Numbered from the stretch's first letter, positions 6,752 to 14,865 are shown. The stretch: 15,038 nucleotides of DNA from Actinomycetota bacterium (GCA_010024485.1 RGGX01000014.1:1-15038); one strand, 5' to 3'. Notes: generated by a model not told the origin, from the sequence alone. Numbers and translations are program-made.

Positions 6752-7600
6752 TCAACCGCGCTGCCGGGGCTGGTTGAGGTCGGTGGGAATCCGGGGGTCA
6801 CCCTGGTGGATCGGCGCGATGGGCTGCAGGATGCGGCGCCGTTCGGGAGTGAGGCGCTCGAGCAGCTCCGTTGACCACTGGTAGCCGTATCGCGTTCTCG
6901 CCCATGGTGGTCCGTATCGGAGGATGACGACACGTCGCTCACCGTCATTCACACGACTCGATCCACCGTGCATGATCGAGTCGACGAACAGCAGCGCGTC
7001 ACCTGCCGCACCGTGGAGCTCGATCGCCCCCGGGAGCTCATCCATGCGATCTCCCTCGGCGTAGTCCCCGGCCAACGGATGGGGGAGGTTCGACTTGTGG
7101 CTTCCGGGGATCACCATGGTGGCTCCATCCCCGGGGCCGATGTCGGTCAACAGGATGAGCACGTTGACCTGTCCGCATCGGAACTGGCCGTTGTGGTGTC
7201 GGTACTGCGTGCGAACCGAGGCGTCGTGACCTCCTGAGTGCACCGGGTGATGCCCACCCTCGGTCCGCCTCGTCGCGACGTTCTCATCGATCGTGACGCC
7301 CTCCACATAGGTGCCCTCCTCACCGGCGTAGTGCCGGACGTGATCGATCCAACTCGGGTGGTCGATGAGCACCTCGAAGGCCGGGTCCCCGCAGTCGAGG
7401 ACGTTGTGGAGTTCGAGCCCGGTCTCAGGTGTGTAGTCGCGACGCTGCGCGTTGCCGTACCACCCACCGCGCTCCAGTTCGGGGAAACGCTCGTAGGCGG
7501 CATTGAGGGATGCGACCTCCTCGTGAGAGAGCGCCCCGTCGAGGAGGAGATACCCCCGCAGGTCGAACAGGTAGTCGTCGAGGGGTGTCGGTCCGGGCAT
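6752..7600 (-). CDS. Phytanoyl-CoA dioxygenase (PhyH) family protein
   Basis: A 282-residue protein of the PhyH branch of Fe(II)/2-oxoglutarate oxygenases. Residues 6-20 (PLDDYLFDLRGYLLL) are the usual opening. The core reads HHNGQFRCGQVNVLI (135-149), LLTDIGPGDGATMVIPGSHK (150-169) and DALLFVDSIMHGGSSR (201-216), then ERRVVILRYGP. The distal metal His is probably His211, with Arg228 or a nearby Arg for the 2-oxoglutarate carboxylate. The first metal motif, HxD in most members, appears as H135-H-N137 here, so metal binding is uncertain. The ATG at 7600 is preceded by AGGAGG (7605-7610) at 4 bases, so the longer open frame is not used. It heads the series leading to glnD. Substrate unknown. 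Confidence 0.88.
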   Translation of the reverse strand: MPGPTPLDDYLFDLRGYLLLDGALSHEEVASLNAAYERFPELERGGWYGNAQRRDYTPETGLELHNVLDCGDPAFEVLIDHPSWIDHVRHYAGEEGTYVEGVTIDENVATRRTEGGHHPVHSGGHDASVRTQYRHHNGQFRCGQVNVLILLTDIGPGDGATMVIPGSHKSNLPHPLAGDYAEGDRMDELPGAIELHGAAGDALLFVDSIMHGGSSRVNDGERRVVILRYGPPWARTRYGYQWSTELLERLTPERRRILQPIAPIHQGDPRIPTDLNQPRQRG

Positions 7601-7604
7601 GGAA

Positions 7605-7610
7605 CCTCCT
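7605..7610 (-). promoter_or_regulatory. Shine-Dalgarno AGGAGG of the phyH-like gene
   Basis: AGGAGG lies 4 bases before the ATG at 7600 and decides the start over the longer open frame to 7705. A TAGGGT hexamer at 7645-7650 could be its -10 element, giving a leader of about 40 bases; no good -35 accompanies it. This gene thus uses a led mRNA, unlike most neighbours. Confidence 0.75.
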
Positions 7611-7745
7611 GGTGATCGAGAAGCACGACACGGTCGGACCCTGAACCCTAAGGAGTCAGATGCCCGAGTGGGTGTCTCGGTCGTCGCCGGCCCGTCGGCA
7701 GGCACCCATGCGACGTCCGCGCGCCCCTCTCCCCACGACTCCTCC

Positions 7746-7751
7746 TATCGT
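7746..7751 (+). promoter_or_regulatory. -10 hexamer TATCGT of the solute-binding protein gene, leaderless type
   Basis: TATCGT is followed by 6 bases (GACCGT) and then the GTG start at 7758. There is no ribosome-binding site. It is divergent from the phyH-like gene. Confidence 0.5.
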
Positions 7752-7757
7752 GACCGT

Positions 7758-9008
7758 GTGAGCCACCGTCGACCTCTGCGCGCCTCGGTCGTGGCGGCCT
7801 CCCTCGCCTCACTGCTGGCGGCCTGTACCACGGGCGGCGAGTCGAGCCCGGTGGTGTCGGTGCTCCCGGCGGTGACGACCACCGTGCCCACCCGGGTCGA
7901 CGACGGCGTGCTCCGGATCGGCACACTCCTGCCGACCACCGGTGCGGGGGCCGGACTCGGGACGCCGCTCACCGCCGCGGTGCAGGCTGCGGTCGACTCG
8001 ATCAACGAGTCCGGAGGACTACTCGGACAACCCGTCGAGTTGGTCACCACCGACGAGACCTCGACGGTCGACCTGAGCGCCCTCGTCGGCGCCGGCGTCG
8101 ACGCGATCGTCGGCCCGGCCTCGTCCAATGTGGCCCTTCGGGTCCTCGGTGAGGCGACCGAGGCCGGCCTCGTGGTCTGCTCACCGACGGCCACCGCGAT
8201 CGCTCTCGATGACTTCCCCGACCAGAACCTGTTCTTCCGAACCGTCGGCAGCGACTCGCTGCAGATGTCAGCGCTCGCCCGAACCGCGGCGCGCACCGGT
8301 AGCCGCACGATCGCCATCGTCCACCTCGATGACCGCTACGGCCGGGACATGGTGGCCAGTCTGCGCGACGCCGTCGCCGAGCGATCCGTCCTCAGCATCA
8401 TCGCTGAGATCCCGGTCAACGGCGACGATCCCGACCTGAGCGAGGAGGCGATCGAGACGATCGACTCCGGCGCCGGCATCGTGATCGTGCTGGGTGACAC
8501 CGACGACGGCGGGCGACTGCTCGGCGCCATCGACCGCGCCATCGGCGCGACTGGCGCCCCGACGCCGTTCATCATCGTCAACGATTCGTTGCGGGCAGCG
8601 AGCCAGACAGCGGTCGAGATGAGCGGCACCACGCGCGAGCGGGTCATCGGCGTCGCGCCGCGATCGGTCGTTCCGAACATCGATGAACCATCCGGGAACT
8701 TCGCCACCAACGCTCACGACTGTGTGAACCTGATCGCTCTCGCCGCGCTCCAGGCCGGGAGCGACAACCCGATCCGGATCGCCGGGCAGATGGCCTCGGC
8801 GAGCAGTGGGGGTCGCGTGTGCACCGCCTTCGAGGACTGCGCCACCCTCGTCAGGTCCGGCCTGCAGATCGACTACGCGGGCCTGTCGGGTCCGATCGAG
8901 ATCAGCACCGCGACCGGCGATCTGGCGCGGGCCACCTTCAACGAGTTCAGGTTCGACGCCTTCGGCAACGATGTGATCGCCAACGCGGCCGGTTTCGAGA
9001 TCGGGTGA
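7758..9008 (+). CDS. Lipoprotein solute-binding protein, branched-chain-amino-acid (LivJ) type
   Basis: A 416-residue exported lipoprotein. The N-terminus has basic residues (SHRRPLR), a hydrophobic segment (ASVVAASLASLLAA) and a lipobox LLAAC with the lipidated cysteine at 23, then a Ser/Thr/Val linker. From about residue 48 it is a periplasmic-binding fold type I: LRIGTLLPTTGAGAGLGTPL, VQAAVDSINESGGLLGQPVE, DAIVGPASSNVALRVLGEAT and TIAIVHLDDRYGRDMVASLR are all typical of LivJ/Peripla_BP_6. GTG 7758 is fixed by the signal peptide and the promoter hexamer. Such proteins usually feed an ABC importer, but no permease or ATPase gene is present here, so it either uses a distant transporter or acts as a sensor. 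Ligand unknown. Confidence 0.9.
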   Translation: MSHRRPLRASVVAASLASLLAACTTGGESSPVVSVLPAVTTTVPTRVDDGVLRIGTLLPTTGAGAGLGTPLTAAVQAAVDSINESGGLLGQPVELVTTDETSTVDLSALVGAGVDAIVGPASSNVALRVLGEATEAGLVVCSPTATAIALDDFPDQNLFFRTVGSDSLQMSALARTAARTGSRTIAIVHLDDRYGRDMVASLRDAVAERSVLSIIAEIPVNGDDPDLSEEAIETIDSGAGIVIVLGDTDDGGRLLGAIDRAIGATGAPTPFIIVNDSLRAASQTAVEMSGTTRERVIGVAPRSVVPNIDEPSGNFATNAHDCVNLIALAALQAGSDNPIRIAGQMASASSGGRVCTAFEDCATLVRSGLQIDYAGLSGPIEISTATGDLARATFNEFRFDAFGNDVIANAAGFEIG

Positions 9009-9015
9009 CCCGATC
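8999..9015. terminator. Hairpin with the TGA stop codon as its loop
   Basis: GATCGGG-TGA-CCCGATC is a perfect inverted repeat whose centre is the middle base of the stop codon of the solute-binding protein gene (9006-9008). As RNA it would form a 7-bp GC-rich stem with a UGA loop. It lies between two convergent genes (the hemQ stop is at 9030), has no T-tract, and can fold on both strands, so a bidirectional terminator is the likely role. Confidence 0.55.
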
Positions 9016-9029
9016 GGAGCGAGTTCGAA

Positions 9030-9683
9030 TCAGACGAGCTCGTCGATGTCGGTGAGGTAACCGACGTAGAAGTCGCCGAACTCGCCGAACAGGGCCGAGC
9101 CGCGGTCGAATCGCATGGTGTAGACGACGTCCTTGATGACCTCGGGGCTGACCGCGAAGAGCGTGACGCCCCACTCGTGACTATCGAAGCCGGTGGAGGC
9201 GGTGACCAACTGCACGATCCGACCGGCGAAAGTACGCCCGGACTTGCCGTGCTCCATCATCATCTCCGAGCGCTCCTCGAACGGGGTTGTGTACCAGTTG
9301 GCGTGGCCCTCGCGTCGCTTCGACATCGGGTAGAAGCAGAACGCGGGCTTCCCCTCCGGCGGGAGCACCGGATGTAGCCGATCGCGGAGCATCTCCTCGG
9401 GCATGCCCTTGGCGTACTCGCTGACCTCGGTGATGCTCACGTAGGAGTCGACGACCTCGAGACCGGCCCGCTGCAGCGCGGTCTGGAGCGAGCGCAGTAC
9501 CGCGAGGTCGGGCGAGAGCGCCATCACCGCCAGGTCGCACTTGTGTCCGAGCATCGCCGCGGTGACCACCTGGGCGCCGCTCGACTCGCCTGCCTTGACC
9601 GCCTGGATGACGGCCTCACGGTCGAGGCGGTCGGTCGGTCGGCAGAAGAGGTGGACAACGCAGAGTCCGGTCTCCATGAGCAT
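9030..9683 (-). CDS. hemQ: Coproheme decarboxylase (chlorite-dismutase-like HemQ/ChdC)
   Basis: A 217-residue protein that would convert iron-coproporphyrin III to protoheme, the last step of the coproporphyrin-dependent heme route of Gram-positive bacteria. Key motif FCFYPMSKRREG (115-126) holds the catalytic Tyr118; Met120 and Lys122 follow with the spacing I recall from the Listeria enzyme. NWYTTPFEERSEMMMEHG (129-146) contains the proximal heme ligand His145, and Gln158 also fits. The C-terminal block is WGVTLFAVSPEVIKDVVYTM with RFDRGSALFGEFGDFYVG. The ATG at 9683 has TAGCCT 6 bases upstream; a second ATG two codons later is possible. It lies 9 bases after the ATP-grasp gene. No other heme genes are in view. 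Confidence 0.93.
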   Translation of the reverse strand: MLMETGLCVVHLFCRPTDRLDREAVIQAVKAGESSGAQVVTAAMLGHKCDLAVMALSPDLAVLRSLQTALQRAGLEVVDSYVSITEVSEYAKGMPEEMLRDRLHPVLPPEGKPAFCFYPMSKRREGHANWYTTPFEERSEMMMEHGKSGRTFAGRIVQLVTASTGFDSHEWGVTLFAVSPEVIKDVVYTMRFDRGSALFGEFGDFYVGYLTDIDELV

Positions 9684-9689
9684 GGGGTC

Positions 9690-9695
9690 AGGCTA
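9690..9695 (-). promoter_or_regulatory. -10 hexamer TAGCCT of hemQ, overlapping the upstream stop codon
   Basis: TAGCCT is 6 bases before the hemQ ATG, and its first three bases (TAG, 9693-9695) are the stop codon of the ATP-grasp gene. hemQ can therefore have its own leaderless promoter although it looks like the second gene of an operon. Confidence 0.48.
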
Positions 9696-10556
9696 CCGAG
9701 GCTCCTCGGCGGGGGTCCCCCCGAGCGAGGCGAACACCGCCGCGGCCCGTCGCGCCGCACCGTCGGCGACATGGAGGAAGAGCGATGGTTCGATCGCCTC
9801 GACCTCGGAGATGAGCGGCGAGCCATCCCCGGGAAGGAGGTCGAGCCGGAGGTAGGCGGCCTCGGGGAACATCCGCGCGACGCGCTCGGCCACCTCCACC
9901 TCGGCGGGGTCGGCGGTGCGGGCGGAGATGTCCTCGACGACGTAGAGGTCATCGGCCCAGGCGCGCTCCGCCGACAGGATCGGACCCTTGCGGAAGGCGT
10001 GGCTGACCTCTCCGCCGAGGATGACGACACCGGTCTCCCCTCGCTCGTCGACACCGTCGATGTAGGGCTGGACGACCACGGGTCCCGAGGCGAGAAGCGC
10101 CCGGGCGTGTTCTTCAGCGCCGTCGGGATCGTCGCTGTGACGGGCGGCCCCGTTCGATCCGGCTCCCACGGCGGGTTTGACCACGACCCGGCCGTCGAAT
10201 GCGCCATCGACGCGCAGGGTGGAGGTCTCCTCCGATGTGGTCGCGAGACGGGTGGGCACGACCGGCAGTCCGCGCGCGCCGAGTTCGATCAGATACCGCT
10301 TGTCGGTGTTCCACCGGATGAGCTCGAGCGGGTTGACCAACCGTGTGAGCGTGTCGACGCGCTCGGCCCAGCCGAGGAACTCGTCGAGCCGCTGGTGGTA
10401 GTCCCAGGTGCTGCGGAGCACGGCGGCCGAGTAACGCGACCAGTCGACGTCGGGGTCATCCCAGTGAGCGACCTCGGCCTGGTCGAGGTGCTCGAGGATG
10501 AGGGGCAGATCGGTGTCGAGGTGCGCGGCGGCACGGGCGGAGACGAGTGCGATCAC
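9693..10556 (-). CDS. ATP-grasp ligase, RimK/DcsG-like
   Basis: A 287-residue ATP-grasp enzyme that probably joins a carboxylate to an amine through an acyl phosphate. The N-terminal preATP-grasp region contains HWDDPDVDW (31-39) and VLRSTWDYHQRLDEFLGWA (46-64). The hinge NPLELIRWNTDKRYL (75-89) and the ATP-binding lysine in VVVKPAVGAGSNGAA (124-138, Lys127) follow. Then come VVVQPYIDGVDERGETGVVI (160-179) and the metal-binding end YLRLDLL with ISEVEAIEPSLFL (249-261; Glu and acidic residues for Mg). Its layout resembles the family around the cycloserine-pathway cyclo-ligase DcsG, but no pathway partners are present, so the substrate is unknown. The GTG start has TAGCGT 6 bases upstream. It is followed closely by hemQ. 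Confidence 0.88.
   Translation of the reverse strand: MIALVSARAAAHLDTDLPLILEHLDQAEVAHWDDPDVDWSRYSAAVLRSTWDYHQRLDEFLGWAERVDTLTRLVNPLELIRWNTDKRYLIELGARGLPVVPTRLATTSEETSTLRVDGAFDGRVVVKPAVGAGSNGAARHSDDPDGAEEHARALLASGPVVVQPYIDGVDERGETGVVILGGEVSHAFRKGPILSAERAWADDLYVVEDISARTADPAEVEVAERVARMFPEAAYLRLDLLPGDGSPLISEVEAIEPSLFLHVADGAARRAAAVFASLGGTPAEEPR
9696..9709. repeat. Inverted repeat at the end of the ATP-grasp gene, abutting the hemQ -10
   Basis: CCGAGG-CT-CCTCGG forms a perfect 6+2+6 inverted repeat in the last codons of the ATP-grasp gene, directly upstream of the TAGCCT hexamer. It could be a hairpin that lowers read-through or an operator for hemQ. No known regulator site is recognised. Confidence 0.4.
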
Positions 10557-10562
10557 CCCGAC

Positions 10563-10568
10563 ACGCTA
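10563..10568 (-). promoter_or_regulatory. -10 hexamer TAGCGT of the ATP-grasp gene, leaderless type
   Basis: TAGCGT is followed by GTCGGG and then the GTG at 10556. The identical hexamer precedes the DUF554 gene at 160-165. No ribosome-binding site is visible. Confidence 0.5.
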
Positions 10569-10583
10569 CGGCCGGGACATGGA

Positions 10584-10611
10584 CGGGCCCCGGGGATGAC
10601 CGCGGGGCCCG
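10584..10611 (-). terminator. GC-rich hairpin downstream of groEL
   Basis: CGGGCCCCG (10584-10592) and CGGGGCCCG (10603-10611) pair as a 9-bp stem with a 10-base loop. It lies about 45 bases past the groEL stop (10657) and before the ATP-grasp promoter, where a groEL terminator is expected. It lacks a T-tract, as is common in GC-rich actinobacteria. Confidence 0.55.
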
Positions 10612-10656
10612 ACGAAATCGGAGTCGACGCCGCGCGACGACTCAGCGATGGGGAAC

Positions 10657-12410
<1,754 letters not shown>

Positions 12411-12455
12411 TCCGAGTCCCGGACCCCCGGAACACGGTGGTCGGACGGGTTGCCA

Positions 12456-12473
12456 GGCGGGTATCGCCCCGCC
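12456..12473 (-). terminator. Hairpin downstream of the cysO-like gene
   Basis: GGCGGG (12456-12461) and CCCGCC (12468-12473) form a 6-bp GC stem with a 6-base loop, between the cysO-like stop (12500) and the groEL promoter. A second near-palindrome, CGAACC-G-GGTTCG (12475-12487), lies directly next to it. No T-tract is present. It would separate the two transcription units. Confidence 0.45.
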
Positions 12474-12499
12474 GCGAACCGGGTTCGTCTCAGCCGCGC

Positions 12500-12775
12500 T
12501 CAGCCGCCGGCGACGGCGGGGATGATGCTGACGGTGATCCCGTCCGCGACCTCGGTGGAGAGTCCGTCGAGGTAGCGGACGTCGTCGTCATCCACGAAGA
12601 CGTTCACGAACTTGCGGAGGCCACCGTCCTCGTCGAGGAGACGGTCGGCGAACCCGGGGTGGGCCGACTCGAGACCGGCGATCACCTCTGAGAGCGGGCC
12701 GGGGGTGACCTCGACCTGCTTCGCTCCCCCAGAGAGGGGTCGGAGGGTGGTGGGGATGCGAACCGTCACTGCCAT
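12500..12775 (-). CDS. cysO: MoaD/ThiS-family sulfur carrier, CysO-like
   Basis: A 91-residue ubiquitin-fold protein ending in the Gly-Gly tail (IIPAVAGG) that is thiocarboxylated to carry sulfide. It resembles mycobacterial CysO along its length: VTVRIPTTLRPLSGGAK (3-19), a central FVNVFVDDDDVRYLDGL (56-72) and the C-terminal VADGITVSIIPAVAGG. CysO gives sulfur to O-phosphoserine via CysM for cysteine synthesis, and the Mec peptidase releases it. Neither cysM nor mec is adjacent here, so another MoaD/ThiS-type role cannot be excluded. The ATG at 12775 is followed at once by the conserved beta strand and has TAGATT 7 bases upstream. The gene is divergent from glycerate kinase. Confidence 0.85.
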   Translation of the reverse strand: MAVTVRIPTTLRPLSGGAKQVEVTPGPLSEVIAGLESAHPGFADRLLDEDGGLRKFVNVFVDDDDVRYLDGLSTEVADGITVSIIPAVAGG

Positions 12776-12782
12776 GGCCGGA

Positions 12783-12788
12783 AATCTA
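12783..12788 (-). promoter_or_regulatory. -10 hexamer TAGATT of the cysO-like gene, leaderless type
   Basis: TAGATT lies 7 bases before the ATG at 12775 with no ribosome-binding site. A TTCGTA 17 bases further upstream is at best a weak -35. Confidence 0.5.
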
Positions 12789-12868
12789 ACCGGTTCGGTC
12801 GGATTTACGAACCCGTGCTCGACAGCGGCGAGCGGTCACCCGCGACGGCCGAAGCGCGGCCCGGCCAC

Positions 12869-12874
12869 TAGGTT
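12869..12874 (+). promoter_or_regulatory. -10 hexamer TAGGTT of glycerate kinase, leaderless type
   Basis: TAGGTT is followed by CGACCC and then the GTG at 12881. The 6-base spacing and the missing Shine-Dalgarno sequence fit a leaderless mRNA. Confidence 0.5.
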
Positions 12875-12880
12875 CGACCC

Positions 12881-13876
12881 GTGCGCGTCGTGGCCGCAGT
12901 CGACAAGTTCCGCGGCACCGCGACCGCCGCCCAGGTGGCAGCGGCGATCGGGCACGCCTGCTGGGAACTCGGGCATGACTGCACCGAGGTCGCCGTCGCC
13001 GATGGCGGCGAGGGAATCCTCGAGGCGCTCGGTGGCCCCAACCGGACCATCACCGTCACCGGACCCCTCGGTGATCCCGTCGAGGCCGGCTGGCGCCTCC
13101 ACCGACGCGTCGCGGTGATCGAGATGGCGCTCACCAGCGGCCTGCAACTCGCCGGAGGAGCCGAGGGCAACGACCCGATGGCGGCATCGACGACCGGTGT
13201 CGGGGAGCTGATCGACCGGGCGCTCGACCTCGGCGCCGAACGCATCGTCGTCGGGCTCGGCGGATCGGCGACCACCGACGGAGGTCTCGGCGCCATCCGG
13301 GCCATCACCGCCCCCCATCGACTGCGAGGGGTCGAACTGCTGGTCGCCTGCGACGTGACCACGATCTTCACCGATGCCGCTCGCGTGTTCGGCCCCCAGA
13401 AGGGCGCGAGCCCAGCACAGGTCGAACTGCTCACCCGACGACTGGAGCGTCTCGCCGGCGTCTTCCAGGAGCAGTACGGGGTGGACGTACTCCAACTCCC
13501 GGGCTCCGGTGCCGCCGGGGGACTCGCCGGAGGGCTCGCGGCACTCGGCGGGCGGCTCGTCCCCGGTTTCGACCTCGTCGCCGATGAACTCGACCTCGAC
13601 GAGTCGATCGCGGCCGCCGATCTCGTGATCACCGCTGAGGGACACCTCGACGCCCAGAGCTTCGCCGGCAAGGTCGTCGGGGGGGTGGCCGGGATCGCCG
13701 CCGACCACGGGGTCAGCGTCGGGGTGGTCTGCGGTATCGCCGACGAGGACGTCGTCGACCGACTCCCCACTCGATCACTCGTGGTCGATCACGGAGAGGA
13801 GCGGGCCTTCGCCGAGCCGCTCATGTGCATCGAGCAGAGCGCGACGACACTGATCGCCGAACTCCTCGGCGGCTGA
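12881..13876 (+). CDS. Glycerate kinase (GarK/GlxK family)
   Basis: A 331-residue enzyme that phosphorylates glycerate with ATP, linking glyoxylate or serine breakdown to glycolysis. Family marks: MRVVAAVDKFRGTATAAQVA (1-20, the usual DSFKG block read as DKFRG), VADGGEG (39-45), GLGGSATTDGGLGA (125-138), LVACDVTTIFTDAARVFGPQ with KGAS, PGSGAAGGLAGGL, and the late EGHLDAQSFAGK that corresponds to EGRxDxQTxxGK. At 331 residues it is somewhat shorter than the usual 370-380. Which carbon is phosphorylated (2- or 3-) cannot be decided from sequence here. GTG 12881 is fixed by the N-terminal motif. No glyoxylate-pathway genes are nearby, so it appears to be a stand-alone unit. Confidence 0.93.
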   Translation: MRVVAAVDKFRGTATAAQVAAAIGHACWELGHDCTEVAVADGGEGILEALGGPNRTITVTGPLGDPVEAGWRLHRRVAVIEMALTSGLQLAGGAEGNDPMAASTTGVGELIDRALDLGAERIVVGLGGSATTDGGLGAIRAITAPHRLRGVELLVACDVTTIFTDAARVFGPQKGASPAQVELLTRRLERLAGVFQEQYGVDVLQLPGSGAAGGLAGGLAALGGRLVPGFDLVADELDLDESIAAADLVITAEGHLDAQSFAGKVVGGVAGIAADHGVSVGVVCGIADEDVVDRLPTRSLVVDHGEERAFAEPLMCIEQSATTLIAELLGG

Positions 13877-13881
13877 GCCGC
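13869..13881. terminator. Small hairpin with the glycerate kinase stop codon as its loop
   Basis: GCGGC-TGA-GCCGC is a perfect inverted repeat centred on the stop codon of the glycerate kinase gene (13874-13876). It would form a 5-bp GC stem with a UGA loop just before the convergent LytR_C gene end (13898). It repeats the design at 8999-9015. No T-tract. Confidence 0.4.
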
Positions 13882-13897
13882 GGATCGGCGTCGAGGA

Positions 13898-14536
13898 TCA
13901 GCCTGCGGCGTCCTGCGCCGGAACCATGTCCGGGGCGAGCTCGGCCAGGGTGCGGCCGGCCTTGTCGATACCGAGCATGACGAGCACACCGGAGCCGTCG
14001 AGCGAACCGGTCTGGGTCGGCGCTGGCGTCGGGAGGGGCGCGATCGACGAGACGCCTCCGAGTGAGCGGGCCACCGACTCCGCCACCGCCTGCGCCGACG
14101 GGATACCCGGGTCGAAGTAGACGACGGTCAGGTCAATCTTGCCGATCGAGGCCGAGGCGTTGGTCGGCGTGCCCATCTGGTAGCCGACCGCTCCGAGCTC
14201 CGAGCTCATGAGACCGGCCGAGCCGTTCACGGCGTTGGCGTTCGCCACCACCACCGACGCCCCGTCCGTCACCATTCCGGCGATCGTCGTGGTGGTCGCC
14301 GGGATCGTCGTCGGGGCGGCCCCGGCATCAAGGGTGGTGCTGGTCTCCACCGATGGTTGGGCCACGGCGGGCCCATCGACGACGCCGTCACCCCCGGCGA
14401 TCGACCTGAGGATCAGGAATCCGGCGATGACAGCCACCGCCGCCAGCACGATCGCGAGCCCACCGGAGACCTGGGCCTGTTGATTGCGGGGCACCCGCCG
14501 CGGCATCTGCCCACTCGCGTCCCGGCTGTCGCTCAT
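13898..14536 (-). CDS. Membrane-anchored LytR_C-domain protein (VirR-like)
   Basis: A 212-residue protein with a basic cytosolic tail (PRRVPRNQQ), one transmembrane helix (about 24-45, GGLAIVLAAVAVIAGFLIL), a Thr/Ala/Pro-rich extracytoplasmic linker (about 60-88, with TTIPATTTTIAG) and a LytR_C domain (about 93-190: SVVVANANAVNGSAGLMSSE, then IDLTVVYFDPGIPSAQAVAE). The LytR_C domain usually follows LytR-CpsA-Psr ligase domains, but here it stands alone, as in mycobacterial VirR (Rv0431), which acts in envelope integrity and vesicle release. The ATG overlaps the TGA of the DUF3263 gene (ATGA, 14533-14536). A cell-envelope role is inferred. Confidence 0.85.
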   Translation of the reverse strand: MSDSRDASGQMPRRVPRNQQAQVSGGLAIVLAAVAVIAGFLILRSIAGGDGVVDGPAVAQPSVETSTTLDAGAAPTTIPATTTTIAGMVTDGASVVVANANAVNGSAGLMSSELGAVGYQMGTPTNASASIGKIDLTVVYFDPGIPSAQAVAESVARSLGGVSSIAPLPTPAPTQTGSLDGSGVLVMLGIDKAGRTLAELAPDMVPAQDAAG

Positions 14537-14793
14537 CGGTTCGGTCCTCCCGGCGCATCCGTGCCCGTCTCGAGGCGTTCCCGGCGCCTCCGGGAACGCT
14601 GGCGGCGCAGTCGGCGGACGAGCAGTGGATCGTGTTCCTCGGCCTCGGGCGTCGCGAGCAGGTCGTTCAACTCCGAATGGTACTCATCGACCGAGCACTG
14701 GAATCGGGCACGGATGACGACGTCGCGGGGCTCGTCGAGGGTCCACCAGTCCGCTTCGAACTCCAACATCGCGCGCTGACGCTCCGAGATCAC
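14533..14793 (-). CDS. DUF3263 family small protein
   Basis: An 86-residue protein. SERQRAMLEFEADWW (3-17) followed by RARFQCSVDEYHSELNDLL (28-46) is the DUF3263 pattern; it looks like a small helix-turn-helix-type helical bundle. The C-terminal third is strongly basic (RLRRQRSRRRRER, 61-73), which suggests nucleic-acid binding, but no function is established. The GTG at 14793 is chosen by the family start; the open frame runs 72 codons further, into and beyond the opposite-strand uridine kinase gene, which is a shadow. It is coupled to the LytR_C gene by a 4-base overlap. I recall the same order in mycobacteria (Rv0430-Rv0431), so this is a conserved pair. Confidence 0.85.
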   Translation of the reverse strand: MISERQRAMLEFEADWWTLDEPRDVVIRARFQCSVDEYHSELNDLLATPEAEEHDPLLVRRLRRQRSRRRRERLETGTDAPGGPNR

Positions 14794-14800
14794 CCGCACA

Positions 14801-14806
14801 CCCTTA
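14801..14806 (-). promoter_or_regulatory. -10-like hexamer TAAGGG of the DUF3263 gene
   Basis: TAAGGG precedes the GTG at 14793 by 7 bases. It lacks the final T of the TANNNT pattern, so it is weaker than its counterparts. No ribosome-binding site is seen. Confidence 0.35.
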
Positions 14807-14852
14807 CCGCTCGGGGGGCGTCCGCACAAGCACCGCCGCTGTCGGGCTCGCC

Positions 14853-14858
14853 TACAGT
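14853..14858 (+). promoter_or_regulatory. -10 hexamer TACAGT of the uridine kinase gene, leaderless type
   Basis: TACAGT is followed by 7 bases (CTCCCCG) and the ATG at 14866. No Shine-Dalgarno sequence is present. Divergent from the DUF3263 gene. Confidence 0.5.
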
Positions 14859-14865
14859 CTCCCCG

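Noticed and set aside
5768..6874. Plus-strand open frame of 368 codons opposite glnD and the unknown gene
   Set aside because: Its composition is dominated by Arg, Ser, Gly and Ala, it spans several genuine minus-strand genes, and no domain is recognisable.
7661..7678. Weak hairpin (GATGCCC-GAGT-GGGTGTC) in the phyH / binding-protein intergenic region
   Set aside because: It needs two wobble pairs and has no further structure; no riboswitch class fits, so it is not reported as a feature.
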